From the NCBI GenBank assembly GCA_003643935.1, contig QMLJ01000076.1, positions 1-6,414 of the forward strand: a DNA stretch of 6,414 nt. Reading direction: 5' to 3'. The notes under the pieces were generated by a model that was not told the DNA's origin, ran no database searches, and worked only from the letters and a program-made list of their open reading frames with translations. Each line of letters begins with the position of its first letter. Position 1 is the first letter of the stretch. Shown here in pieces: positions 1-6,414 of the stretch. This stretch comes from Deltaproteobacteria bacterium (GTDB lineage: Bacteria > Desulfobacterota > Desulfomonilia > UBA1062). A program made the position numbers and the translations under genes.

Positions 1-2
1 GG

Positions 3-914
3 ACCCTGCTTAAGCATCTATTCTTGGGCGTCTCCCTCCTCTTCCTTGGGTCAATGGTAAGGATGACGGCCATGTTCTTTGTCATGGTCTGGCTCCTCAT
101 GTGGGTATTCAGAAGAAAGCAAGGCCTTATCACTAGGACCATTATCCTTTCCACCCCTGTTCTGGCGCTTTTGCTATTCATGGCTTTCAGGCCAGATGCA
201 AGTCTCTTTACAAGGAAGGGCTTTGCCCTGCCTGCTCTTATATCCTGCTGGCAAGGGATCCTGCCCATGCTTGGATCTGGTGCCTTGGTGCTCAGAAAGT
301 TTTTTGCAACAGGTAATTATCTCCCGGTGTTCTTTGGATTCCTCGGTCTTTACTATTTCAGAAGGCATGTGTATTACGCGCATCTGAGCCTTGTACTTGT
401 AATTTTTCTCCTCGTGCTATCCATTATGCCCTGGATATCCGACAGGTATTTTCTTGCACCCCTTGTATGGATGTATCCTCTTTCAGCATACGCTCTTACA
501 TGGTCGTTTTCGCACCTGTCCAGGCCGATAAAGATATTGGCAATCCTTACCATTGTACTGTGTCCCCTGGTATGGGCAGACAAGGCTCTCACCCCCCCGG
601 ATGCAGATAGGCTTGCAAGGAAAGATGCCGGCAGATGGATTCTAGCCAGTGCAGGTGGAGACAACATTGTTGTAACCAACCGGGATAGGCTGGCCTTTTA
701 TGCCAGGGCGAGGTTTGTGCCACTTATGGGATCCAATGACATAAAGAAAAGCCCGGGCCGTTGCATGGCTATAGATACCATGCTGGCAGATGGGAAGGCA
801 GCAAAGTCCGTACTGGACAGGATGGGTATCAAGCCGGACAGAAAATTCAGGACAATATACGTGTACCTCCCCAGGTATAGTGGGTGTGCACAACGCCTGA
901 AAGATATCCACTGA
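3..914 (+). CDS. Glycosyltransferase family 39 (PMT-like) membrane protein, C-terminal part
   Basis: This gene is cut by the left edge: the frame is open to base 3, so the TTG at 24 need not be a start, and the stop is TGA at 912-914. About 303 residues are visible. Hydrophobic, probably membrane-spanning segments lie near visible residues 11-36, 45-62, 106-119, 126-145, 149-169 and 177-192, followed by a soluble tail of about 110 residues. A DRYF sequence (147-150) just before a transmembrane segment, and a tail with DAGRWI (208-213) and a VVTNRDRLAFYA stretch, resemble the ends of GT39/PMT-type enzymes. Those enzymes move a sugar from a polyprenyl-phosphate carrier to lipid or protein on the outer face of the membrane. 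The catalytic N-terminal loop with its acidic residues lies outside the window, so donor and acceptor cannot be told. An O-antigen ligase-like or uncharacterised polytopic protein is the alternative. The 82-bp gap to tadA shows no clear terminator. Confidence 0.65.
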   Translation, partial: TLLKHLFLGVSLLFLGSMVRMTAMFFVMVWLLMWVFRRKQGLITRTIILSTPVLALLLFMAFRPDASLFTRKGFALPALISCWQGILPMLGSGALVLRKFFATGNYLPVFFGFLGLYYFRRHVYYAHLSLVLVIFLLVLSIMPWISDRYFLAPLVWMYPLSAYALTWSFSHLSRPIKILAILTIVLCPLVWADKALTPPDADRLARKDAGRWILASAGGDNIVVTNRDRLAFYARARFVPLMGSNDIKKSPGRCMAIDTMLADGKAAKSVLDRMGIKPDRKFRTIYVYLPRYSGCAQRLKDIH

Positions 915-996
915 GTTAATAATGCAACTGGTCTTACTGGTAAAGAGGGACAGTCAAGGTCCGTACATGCTTGACTAGGGCATTGGTTGATGATAC

Positions 997-1445
997 ATGG
1001 CTAAAATCGATGATCGTTCTTTTATGAAGATAGCCCTTGAAGAGGCCTTGGAGGCTTACGGGGAAGGAGAGGTGCCTGTAGGTGCGGTGCTTGTCAAAGA
1101 TGGGCTCATTGTGAGGGGTCATAACATGGTGATCCAATCCCGTGATCCCACGGCCCATGCCGAGATAGTTGTTATAAGGGATATGTCATCAAGGGTTGGT
1201 AATTACAGGCTCTCTGGTTCCTCTCTATACGTGACTCTGGAACCATGCATCATGTGTGTGGGAGCCATTGTACAGGCAAGGATCGCTAGGCTTGTGTTCG
1301 GGGCACCTGATAAGAGGTTCGGAGCGGTTGAATCGATGTTAAGAGGCTTTGAACTTGGCCTCAATCATAGACCTGAGGTTGTCTCCGGTATAATGGAGGA
1401 AGAAGTAAGGGATCTCCTCAGGGATTTTTTTAGCAAGAGGCGGTA

Positions 1446-1446
<1 letters not shown>
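997..1446 (+). CDS. tadA: tRNA-specific adenosine deaminase TadA
   Basis: The 149-residue product has the normal length of TadA, which deaminates adenosine-34 of tRNA-Arg(ACG) to inosine so that one tRNA reads CGU, CGC and CGA. All signature elements of the zinc-dependent cytidine/deoxycytidylate deaminase fold are visible. They are PVGAV (27-31), N43, the TAHAE motif with zinc ligand H54 and proton-shuttle E56, and PCIMC with zinc ligands C84 and C87, followed by the VGAI stretch. The start is fixed by a stop codon two codons upstream (TGA at 991-993). No good Shine-Dalgarno sequence precedes ATG 997, so the gene may depend on weak initiation. It is the first gene of a conserved block with serine tRNAs, SRP RNA and dnaX. 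The last base of its TAG stop codon (1446) is also the first base of the next tRNA. Confidence 0.95.
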
Positions 1447-1539
<93 letters not shown>

Positions 1540-1548
1540 AGTATACAT

Positions 1549-1641
1549 GGAGAGATGCCCGAGAGGCCGAAGGGGCGCGACTGGAAATCGCGTGTACTGT
1601 TAAAAGCAGTACCGTGGGTTCGAATCCCACTCTCTCCGCCA
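1549..1641 (+). tRNA. tRNA-Ser(GGA)
   Basis: This is a second class II serine tRNA, 93 nt with an encoded CCA end (1639-1641). The acceptor stem pairs 1549-1555 with 1631-1637, and the discriminator is G1638. The anticodon stem CGCGA/TCGCG (1576-1580/1588-1592) presents anticodon GGA at 1583-1585, which reads UCC and UCU. The variable arm forms a GTACTG/CAGTAC stem around TTAAAAG. The T stem is 1614-1618/1626-1630. It lies nine bases after the first tRNA, and its last two bases are the outermost bases of the long stem that encloses the SRP RNA. Confidence 0.97.
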
Positions 1642-1781
1642 AGAGAAAAGCCCTCTAAGAGGTGCCGGGTCTCATGCAGCGTGGCCCTGTGAACCCCGTC
1701 AGGCCCGGGAGGGAGCAGCGGTAAGCAGCAAGCCACACGTGCATGGCAAGGCTCGGCACCTCTTAGAGGGCTTTTCTCTTG
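1640..1781 (+). repeat. 28-bp perfect inverted repeat enclosing the SRP RNA; possible terminator
   Basis: Bases 1640-1667 are the exact reverse complement of 1754-1781, and pairing continues inward to 1672/1749 with two G-U pairs, giving a helix of about 33 bp. The outer strand begins in the CCA end of tRNA-Ser(GGA). The 3' strand ends in a U-rich tail (about 1772-1780, CTTTTCTCTT with 1771), so the base of the SRP rod could also act as an intrinsic terminator or an attenuator before dnaX. Pairing is read directly; the termination role is inference, and the interrupted T-tract makes it weak. Confidence 0.6.
1650..1771 (+). ncRNA. ffs: Signal recognition particle RNA (small bacterial 4.5S type)
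   Basis: This is the RNA of the signal recognition particle, which binds Ffh and directs signal-peptide-bearing ribosomes to the membrane. The conserved helix 8 domain is clear. A GTCAGGCCC strand is closed by a GNRA-type tetraloop GGGA (1707-1710, closed by C1706-G1711), followed by GGGAGCAGC (1711 onward) and GGTAAGC, the internal-loop bases that bind the Ffh M domain. Below it GTGGC/GCCAC (1681-1685/1732-1736) and CATGCA/TGCATG (1673-1678/1740-1745) continue the rod. No Alu domain is present, which is usual for Gram-negative bacteria. The mature ends are approximate, because the closing stem continues perfectly well outside the usual 100-nt molecule. It sits directly between tRNA-Ser(GGA) and dnaX, as in the conserved tadA-SRP RNA-dnaX neighbourhood of other bacteria. 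Confidence 0.93.
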
Positions 1782-1813
1782 AATACTCTCTTATTCAATA
1801 TTAGGATTATGAC

Positions 1814-3370
1814 ATGTATCAGGTAATAGCCCTTAAATTCAGACCTCAGCGTTTTGAGGATGTTGTTGGACAGGATCATGTAACCCGGGTAATAAGGAAC
1901 GGGATAGATTCAGGACGCATACCACACGCTTTTATCTTCTCTGGTCCCAGGGGTGTGGGCAAGACATCGGTAGCAAGGATACTTGCCAAGTGCCTTAACT
2001 GCGAGAAAGGCCCTACGAGTACCCCGTGCAATGAATGCAGGTTATGCCGAGAGATCACTGCCTCAAGGGCGGTCGACGTGTTCGAGATAGATGCCGCATC
2101 CCATACCGGTGTTGATAACATAAGGGAACTTATAGAGAACGCACGCTATGCACCTGCCATGTCCAGGTACAAGGTTTTTATCATTGACGAGGTGCACATG
2201 TTGTCCAAATCGGCGTTCAACGCCCTTTTGAAAACCCTGGAGGAGCCACCAGCTCACGTGGTATTCATAATGGCCACTACCGAGGTAGAGAAGGTGCCGC
2301 TCACCGTGCTCTCCAGGTGCCAGAGATACGAATTCAGGCGTATAGGGGTGGATGACATTATCTCCCAGTTAAGGCATATAAGCTCTTTAGAAGGTCTCAA
2401 GATCACCGATGATGCAATGATGACAATGGCAATCCAGGCTGATGGTAGTATGAGGGATGCACAGAGCATAATGGAACATCTGGCATCCTTTGGAAAACAA
2501 GAAATAGACGTTGATTCAGTGGAAGAGATACTCGGGATTATAGACCACGCCACACTTAGGTCGCTACTGAAGGCCATTGTAGATAGGGATGCAATTGAGA
2601 TGATAAAACTTATAGATAGGGTCTATCAATTCGGAAAGGATTTGACCCAGCTGTACAAGACCCTGCTTGAACAGTTTAGGAACATGATGCTGCTGAAGCT
2701 TGGTTATAACGAGCTGCCCATCCCCTTGGAAGACAAGGCCTTCCTCACGGACCTGGTGGAGGCCATACCCTTTGAGGAGATACACAGGTTTCTTAGTATA
2801 CTGATACGCTCCGAGGAGGACCTGAAGTATTCCATGCTGCCGCGTATAACAGTGGAGACCATACTTTTAAGGATAGTATCGGCCCCCAGGCTTGCTGACC
2901 TGGCCAAGGTTATTGATGCCATATCTTCAGGCAAGTTGCCAGCCCTTCCAGAGGTTGCTATACAGCCATCCACAAGGGAGGAACCATCGTTGTACAAGAA
3001 GCCCATAGATGGCCACCCAAAACTATGGGAAGGCTTTCTAGGCTACCTCAGGGATCATGATCATGCCCTTTATGCAGTGCTCTCAAAGTCCAGGCTTGTA
3101 TCTGAGAAAGAGGGTGAAGTGGTGCTTAGCGTATCCAGCGCATTCATGGCTGACCAGGTAAACAGGATACTCCCTGATGTGAGTAAAAGGGCACGTGGCT
3201 TTTTCAACAGGGATGTCAGGATAGAGATTGGTTTCGAGGATGCTGGCAAGGGGGACAAAGAGAAGCCACCCCCATCGGAGATACGTGCTAGGGCCATGAA
3301 GTCACATGTAGTAAGGGAAGTACTTAGCCAGTTTAACGGTGTGATACGTGATGTCAGGCCCAAGAAATAA
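1814..3370 (+). CDS. dnaX: DNA polymerase III subunit gamma/tau (clamp loader DnaX)
   Basis: The 518-residue product is the ATPase of the clamp loader, which opens the sliding beta clamp and places it on primed DNA. The N-terminal AAA+ module shows Walker A GPRGVGKT (44-51), a zinc site of C63, C72, C75 and C78, Walker B with DEVH (125-128), the sensor-1 ATTE stretch (154-157) and the arginine finger in SRC (R168). A helical collar domain follows (about 245-370), and after a linker near 380-400 comes a C-terminal domain (about 405-480) of the tau type. It is shorter than E. coli tau (643 residues). ATG 1814 is preceded by AGGA at 1803-1806 at suitable spacing, and MYQVIALKFRP matches the usual N-terminus. 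I find no A-rich slippery heptamer of the E. coli kind, so a separate gamma form by that route is not evident. It overlaps the next gene by about 20 bp. Confidence 0.96.
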   Translation: MYQVIALKFRPQRFEDVVGQDHVTRVIRNGIDSGRIPHAFIFSGPRGVGKTSVARILAKCLNCEKGPTSTPCNECRLCREITASRAVDVFEIDAASHTGVDNIRELIENARYAPAMSRYKVFIIDEVHMLSKSAFNALLKTLEEPPAHVVFIMATTEVEKVPLTVLSRCQRYEFRRIGVDDIISQLRHISSLEGLKITDDAMMTMAIQADGSMRDAQSIMEHLASFGKQEIDVDSVEEILGIIDHATLRSLLKAIVDRDAIEMIKLIDRVYQFGKDLTQLYKTLLEQFRNMMLLKLGYNELPIPLEDKAFLTDLVEAIPFEEIHRFLSILIRSEEDLKYSMLPRITVETILLRIVSAPRLADLAKVIDAISSGKLPALPEVAIQPSTREEPSLYKKPIDGHPKLWEGFLGYLRDHDHALYAVLSKSRLVSEKEGEVVLSVSSAFMADQVNRILPDVSKRARGFFNRDVRIEIGFEDAGKGDKEKPPPSEIRARAMKSHVVREVLSQFNGVIRDVRPKK

Positions 3371-4319
3371 GACTATTACAGCAATTAATGGCGTCCGGGT
3401 CGGTCATTACACCGATAGTGAAGGTGGCACAGGGCTGACGGTTGTACTATTTGATGAGCCTTTCGTCGGTGCAGCCGATATCTCTGGTATGGCAACATCG
3501 ACCCGGCAGATAGATTCCCTTTCCTTGTTACACCCGGGGAGCATGGTTCATGCTGTGTGTTTCACTGGTGGATCGGCCTTTGGACTTGGTGCTGCCACGG
3601 GAGTAAGCAAGTATCTGGAAGAAAATGGTGTGGGCCTAGATATGTATGTGGCAAGGATCCCTGTTGTGCCGACTGTTGCCATATATGACCTCTCCTTTAT
3701 GAGTTCATCGGCAAGGCCTGGGGTTTCAAATGCCTACGGGGCATGTGTAGCTGCTTCATCAGGGCCTGTTGAACAGGGATGCATAGGTGCTGGCACCGGT
3801 GCAACGGCTGGTAAGCTACGGGGGGTACTGGGCGCAACCAAGACAGGCTTGGGGTCGGACCTGGTTGAAGGTATGAATGGTGTAAAGGTAGGGGCCATTG
3901 TGGTGGCCAATCCATTTGGGGACATACTGGATAGGGGAGGTATGATTATTGCCGGTGCAAGGGATGGGAATAGGTTTCTTGATACCATGAATGCAATTCG
4001 CTCTGGAGAGGTTAGGAAACACGCAGGGAGCCCCGGGGGAAACACAACACTATGTCTTATTGCGACAGATGCATACCTGGACAAGGTGGGATGCAAGCAG
4101 GTTGCACGCATGGCCAGTGTAGGCCTTGCCAGGCATATATCGCCCTATAACACACCATTCGACGGGGATGTTGTCTTATGCCTGTCTAGGGGGACAATAA
4201 AGGTAGACATATTGCACCTTGGGGTGTTGGCATCACTAGCTGCAGAAAACGCACTCATGAATGCCGTACAAATGGCCAGGTCCATGGGAGGGCTTCCCTG
4301 TTCCAAGGATTTCCAATAG
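3351..4319 (+). CDS. P1 family peptidase (S58, DmpA-like aminopeptidase)
   Basis: The product of 322 residues (323 if GTG 3348 is used) matches the P1/S58 family. Members such as DmpA of Ochrobactrum and BapA are N-terminal nucleophile aminopeptidases that cleave themselves into two chains and release N-terminal residues, in some cases D- or beta-amino acids. Visible signatures, numbered from GTG 3348, are NGVRVGHYTD (14-23), FTGGSAFGL (72-80), PVVPTVAIYDL (105-115), GAGTGATAGK (147-156) and GGNTT (230-234) before LIATDA, then ARHISPYNTPFDGD. By family alignment T233 is the likely nucleophile after self-cleavage, where DmpA has Ser. No signal peptide is seen, so it is probably cytoplasmic. 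The start lies inside the dnaX 3' end without a good Shine-Dalgarno sequence, which suggests translational coupling to dnaX. The natural substrate cannot be told from sequence. Confidence 0.9.
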   Translation: MSGPRNKTITAINGVRVGHYTDSEGGTGLTVVLFDEPFVGAADISGMATSTRQIDSLSLLHPGSMVHAVCFTGGSAFGLGAATGVSKYLEENGVGLDMYVARIPVVPTVAIYDLSFMSSSARPGVSNAYGACVAASSGPVEQGCIGAGTGATAGKLRGVLGATKTGLGSDLVEGMNGVKVGAIVVANPFGDILDRGGMIIAGARDGNRFLDTMNAIRSGEVRKHAGSPGGNTTLCLIATDAYLDKVGCKQVARMASVGLARHISPYNTPFDGDVVLCLSRGTIKVDILHLGVLASLAAENALMNAVQMARSMGGLPCSKDFQ

Positions 4320-4344
4320 GCTAGGTTTATAGACAATTAACATG

Positions 4345-4382
4345 AAAAGCCGGAGCTATATTGGTAAAGCCCCTGCTTTTTT
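4345..4382. terminator. Probable bidirectional intrinsic terminator between convergent genes
   Basis: AAAAGC (4345-4350) pairs with GCTTTT (4375-4380). After a mismatch, GG/CC and, after another mismatch, GCT/AGC (4355-4357/4368-4370) extend the stem around a ten-base loop. Six T residues (4377-4382) follow on the plus strand, and the A-run gives a shorter T-run on the minus strand. The hairpin lies in the 66-bp gap between the stop codons of the peptidase gene and the convergent acyl-CoA ligase gene, the expected place for a shared terminator. The two mismatches lower confidence. Confidence 0.55.
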
Positions 4383-4385
4383 ACT

Positions 4386-6095
4386 TCAGGCCTTGTTCTG
4401 TTTCTCAATCTCCTGTTTCCTTAGCTCTTTTCTCAGCACCTTACCAACTGCACTTTTTGGAAGATCGTCTCTGAACTCCACGAGTCTTGGTACCTTGTAC
4501 TTGGCCAGGTTCTCCCTGCAGTATTCTATGATTTCTTCTTCTGTTGCTGTCTCGCCGTCCTTTAGCACTACAAACACCTTAACGGTCTCCCCCCTGTATT
4601 CATCGGGTACACCTATGGTGCAGGCCTCCTTGATCTTTGGGTGCTTGTAAAGGACTTCGTCTATCTCCCTTGGGAATATGTTGTAACCACTTGCTATGAT
4701 CATGTCCTTCTTTCTATCCACTATGTAGAAGTAACCGTTATCATCCATAGTTGCTATGTCACCTGTATAGAGCCAGCCATCCCTCAGGGTACTCTTTGTT
4801 TCATCCTCCATGTTCCAGTAACCTTTCATTATTTGAGGTCCCTTTATGATAAGTTCACCAGGTTCGCCCACCGGCATCACTTTAGTCCCTTTATCCTGGT
4901 CCACTATCTTACATTCTGTATCAGATACAGGTAGACCGATCGAGCCGGGTATCCTTGTAGCGCCCTCTCCAAACGGGTTTATGTGCGTTACCGGTGTACT
5001 CTCTGTAAGCCCGAACCCCTCGCATATTGCAGCACCTGTAAGATTCTCGAACTTTTCTATCACCTCCACGGGAAGCGGTGCGCTCCCAGAGAAGCAGCCC
5101 TTTATGGAGCTGAGGTCGTACTTGGGCAGGTCGGGATGGTTTATCATGCCCACGTACATGGTGGGTACTGAGGCAAAAAAGGTTACCTTGTACTTTTTGA
5201 TTGCCTCAAGCAATGCCTTGGGCTCAGGCCTTGGTATGAGTACTATTGATGCACCGCACCAAACCGGGAAATTCATCGCGCACGTCATGCCAAAGGAGTG
5301 GAAGAATGGAAGCATGCCCATGTGTACTTCCTCGGGTGCTGTTGGCTTGAACTCAGGGAACCATGCCTCGAGCTGTTGTACATTGCAGCTGAGGTTTTTG
5401 TGGGTAAGCATGACACCCTTTGATACACCTGTTGTACCGCCAGTGTACTGCAGGCAGGCAACGTCCTCCCAACCTATATTGAGTTCAGGTGGGTTGGGCG
5501 GGTATTTTGCAAGTATTTCCTTGAATGTGAATACATCCTCTGCCTTCTTTACCTCTGCCTTCAGGCCCTTTTTCTTGGCCACAAGTGGGAATAGAATGTT
5601 CTTGGGAAATGGAAGATAATCGCCTATTCCGCATGTGATTATCTGCTTTACAGGGGTTTTGGGTCTCAAGTCGATCATCCTGTTGGCGAGGAGGTCAAGC
5701 GCTATAAGTACTTTTGACCCCGAGTCGTTTAGCTGGTGCTCTAACTCCCTGTCCGAGTAGAGTGGATTATTCGAGACCACGATTGCATTGGCCCTGTGTA
5801 TTGCATAGTATCCAACAACGCAGTGTATGGTATTTGGGAGAAGAAGGGCTACCCTGTCTCCCTTTTTAACGCCCATGGATACCAAGGCCGTTGCAAGGCG
5901 TTCCACCATGTCTACCAGCATGGCATAAGTAACCCTGTACCCCTCGAATATAAGGGCAGTATTTGTGGGATGATCTCTTGCCGATTTGTATAATGCCTGG
6001 ATGACCGGTAATTCCTGGTAGTCTATATTGGCAGGTACATCATGACCATAGTTTTTAAGCCATACCTTTTCGGCGTACTTGCTTTCTTCTGCCAT
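4386..6095 (-). CDS. Long-chain fatty acid-CoA ligase (AMP-forming, FadD-like)
   Basis: The 569-residue product is a complete adenylate-forming enzyme that activates a carboxylic acid as an acyl-adenylate and transfers it to CoA. Motifs run in order: the phosphate-binding loop YTGGTTGVSKG (217-227), HSFGMT (266-271), GFGLTEST (360-367) before the adenine site, YTGD (443-446) with the ribose-binding Asp, the hinge stretch DRKKDMI (460-466), GYNIFPREIDE, and LPKSAVGKVLRK with catalytic K552. The fatty-acid signature DGWLYTGDIATMD supports a long- or medium-chain substrate; an aromatic or other acid cannot be excluded. ATG 6095 is chosen because AAAGGGGGAG (6108-6099 on the minus strand) lies just upstream. 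An in-frame extension to 6164 would run across the promoter. No signal peptide or membrane segment is seen. It is a single-gene unit, convergent with the peptidase gene, and may serve beta-oxidation or lipid recycling. Confidence 0.93.
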   Translation of the reverse strand: MAEESKYAEKVWLKNYGHDVPANIDYQELPVIQALYKSARDHPTNTALIFEGYRVTYAMLVDMVERLATALVSMGVKKGDRVALLLPNTIHCVVGYYAIHRANAIVVSNNPLYSDRELEHQLNDSGSKVLIALDLLANRMIDLRPKTPVKQIITCGIGDYLPFPKNILFPLVAKKKGLKAEVKKAEDVFTFKEILAKYPPNPPELNIGWEDVACLQYTGGTTGVSKGVMLTHKNLSCNVQQLEAWFPEFKPTAPEEVHMGMLPFFHSFGMTCAMNFPVWCGASIVLIPRPEPKALLEAIKKYKVTFFASVPTMYVGMINHPDLPKYDLSSIKGCFSGSAPLPVEVIEKFENLTGAAICEGFGLTESTPVTHINPFGEGATRIPGSIGLPVSDTECKIVDQDKGTKVMPVGEPGELIIKGPQIMKGYWNMEDETKSTLRDGWLYTGDIATMDDNGYFYIVDRKKDMIIASGYNIFPREIDEVLYKHPKIKEACTIGVPDEYRGETVKVFVVLKDGETATEEEIIEYCRENLAKYKVPRLVEFRDDLPKSAVGKVLRKELRKQEIEKQNKA

Positions 6096-6136
6096 AATCT
6101 CCCCCTTTCGATAATACATTGTAATCTTGATAAATA

Positions 6137-6164
6137 AGAATAGGCTTAAGCTACTTAATGTCAA
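6137..6164 (-). promoter_or_regulatory. Sigma70-type promoter of the acyl-CoA ligase gene
   Basis: Read on the minus strand, a perfect -35 box TTGACA (6164-6159) is followed after 16 bases by TATTCT (6142-6137), which matches four of six bases of the -10 consensus. Transcription would begin near 6130, giving a leader of roughly 35 nt with the ribosome binding site at its end. The placement fits the ATG at 6095 and argues against the longer reading frame. Confidence 0.65.
6146..6158. promoter_or_regulatory. Palindrome in the ligase promoter spacer, possible operator
   Basis: TTAAGCTACTTAA is a perfect inverted repeat (TTAAG/CTTAA around three bases on either strand) lying entirely within the 16-bp spacer between the -35 and -10 boxes. 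A protein bound there would block RNA polymerase. Fatty acid genes are commonly controlled by acyl-CoA-responsive repressors, so an operator is reasonable, but the sequence does not match a regulator site I can name. Confidence 0.35.
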
Positions 6165-6397
6165 GGTTTAAATCGTGATAGATCGAAGATAGATAAGATA
6201 CCAGGCGTCAGGCGTCAAAAAAATAAGATTCATGGTCTAGATGTAAGGTGCAGGGTACAAGGTTTATGGTGTAGGGTATAAGTCGTCGGGAAGAAGTAAT
6301 GGGTTTTACAACGGACCACGGTAGGTCTATGGTAAAGTTGGACAATGCCAGTTAGTTGATGTAGTAAGTCTTTAAAAGAGGAAGGAGATATTCGGCG
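6165..6397. other. Intergenic region with short direct repeats
   Basis: No convincing gene lies in this stretch between the ligase promoter and the next start codon. It contains GATAGAT twice (6177-6183, 6188-6194), a tandem GGCGTCA pair (6204-6217) followed by seven A residues, and two 15-base copies related by 13 of 15 bases, GGTGCAGGGTACAAG (6247-6261) and GGTGTAGGGTATAAG (6268-6282). The plus strand is purine-rich across much of it. A promoter for the rightward gene should lie here, but I see only a weak candidate (TTGGAC 6338-6343 with TAGTAA 6362-6367). Confidence 0.6.
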
Positions 6398-6414
6398 ATG
6401 AAACAAGTCCCATA
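6398..6414 (+). CDS. Start of an unidentified gene, cut by the right edge
   Basis: ATG at 6398-6400 opens a frame reading MKQVP to the end of the window. It is preceded by a strong purine-rich ribosome binding site, GAGGAAGGAG (6378-6387), ten bases upstream. Only five codons are visible, so nothing can be said about the product. The gene is divergent from the acyl-CoA ligase, and the two may share control from the intergenic region between them. Confidence 0.6.

Noticed and set aside
971..999. Possible promoter TTGACT with TACATG upstream of tadA
   Set aside because: The -10 candidate overlaps the start codon and is poor, so it could not drive an mRNA with a leader.
1814..3370. Programmed frameshift site for a gamma form of DnaX
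   Set aside because: I found no A-rich slippery run followed by a hairpin in the middle of the gene; longer homopolymers are absent there.
4846..5619. A 257-codon plus-strand reading frame
   Set aside because: It lies wholly antisense to the well-supported acyl-CoA ligase, its product resembles no family I recognise, and no ribosome binding site supports it.
6096..6164. N-terminal extension of the acyl-CoA ligase by 23 residues
   Set aside because: It would cross the promoter boxes and the ribosome binding site that point to ATG 6095, and the extra residues are unlike the family.
6177..6282. CRISPR array
   Set aside because: The repeats are 7 to 15 bases, of different families, only two copies each and without regular spacers.

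Overview
The window looks like part of an ordinary bacterial chromosome, with no plasmid, phage or transposon signs. The SRP RNA is the short bacterial type without an Alu domain, the tRNAs encode their CCA ends, arginine is mostly AGG and isoleucine often ATA. The proteins resemble those of anaerobic Desulfobacterota (deltaproteobacteria), perhaps a thermophilic lineage. That placement is an inference from sequence style, not from a marker-gene comparison.

Layout. Bases 1-914 (+) hold the C-terminal part of a polytopic membrane glycosyltransferase of the GT39/PMT type, cut by the left edge. Bases 997-1780 (+) hold a very compact information-processing cluster: tadA, tRNA-Ser(CGA), tRNA-Ser(GGA) and the 4.5S-type SRP RNA. 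It is followed by dnaX (1814-3370). A tadA-SRP RNA-dnaX order, often with a serine tRNA nearby, is a known conserved neighbourhood in bacteria such as Bacillus subtilis. There it usually continues into ybaB and recR. Here dnaX instead overlaps a P1-family (S58/DmpA-like) peptidase gene ending at 4319. A T-tract hairpin (4345-4382) separates that gene from a convergent long-chain acyl-CoA ligase gene on the minus strand (4386-6095). The ligase has a good sigma70-type promoter with a palindrome in its spacer. A 302-bp intergenic stretch containing several short direct repeats follows, and at the right edge a Shine-Dalgarno sequence and ATG mark the first codons of a new plus-strand gene.

How the parts relate. 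The central block supplies decoding (TadA makes inosine-34 in tRNA-Arg; two serine isoacceptors), membrane targeting (SRP RNA) and replication (DnaX clamp loader). The acyl-CoA ligase is an independent transcription unit that activates fatty acids. The flanking glycosyltransferase probably belongs to an upstream cell-envelope unit.

I see no convincing undescribed defence or mobile system. The most noteworthy things are architectural. The tadA stop codon shares a base with the 5' end of the first tRNA. A 28-bp perfect inverted repeat wraps the SRP RNA and begins inside the CCA end of the second tRNA. A P1 peptidase gene stands where ybaB-recR would be expected.
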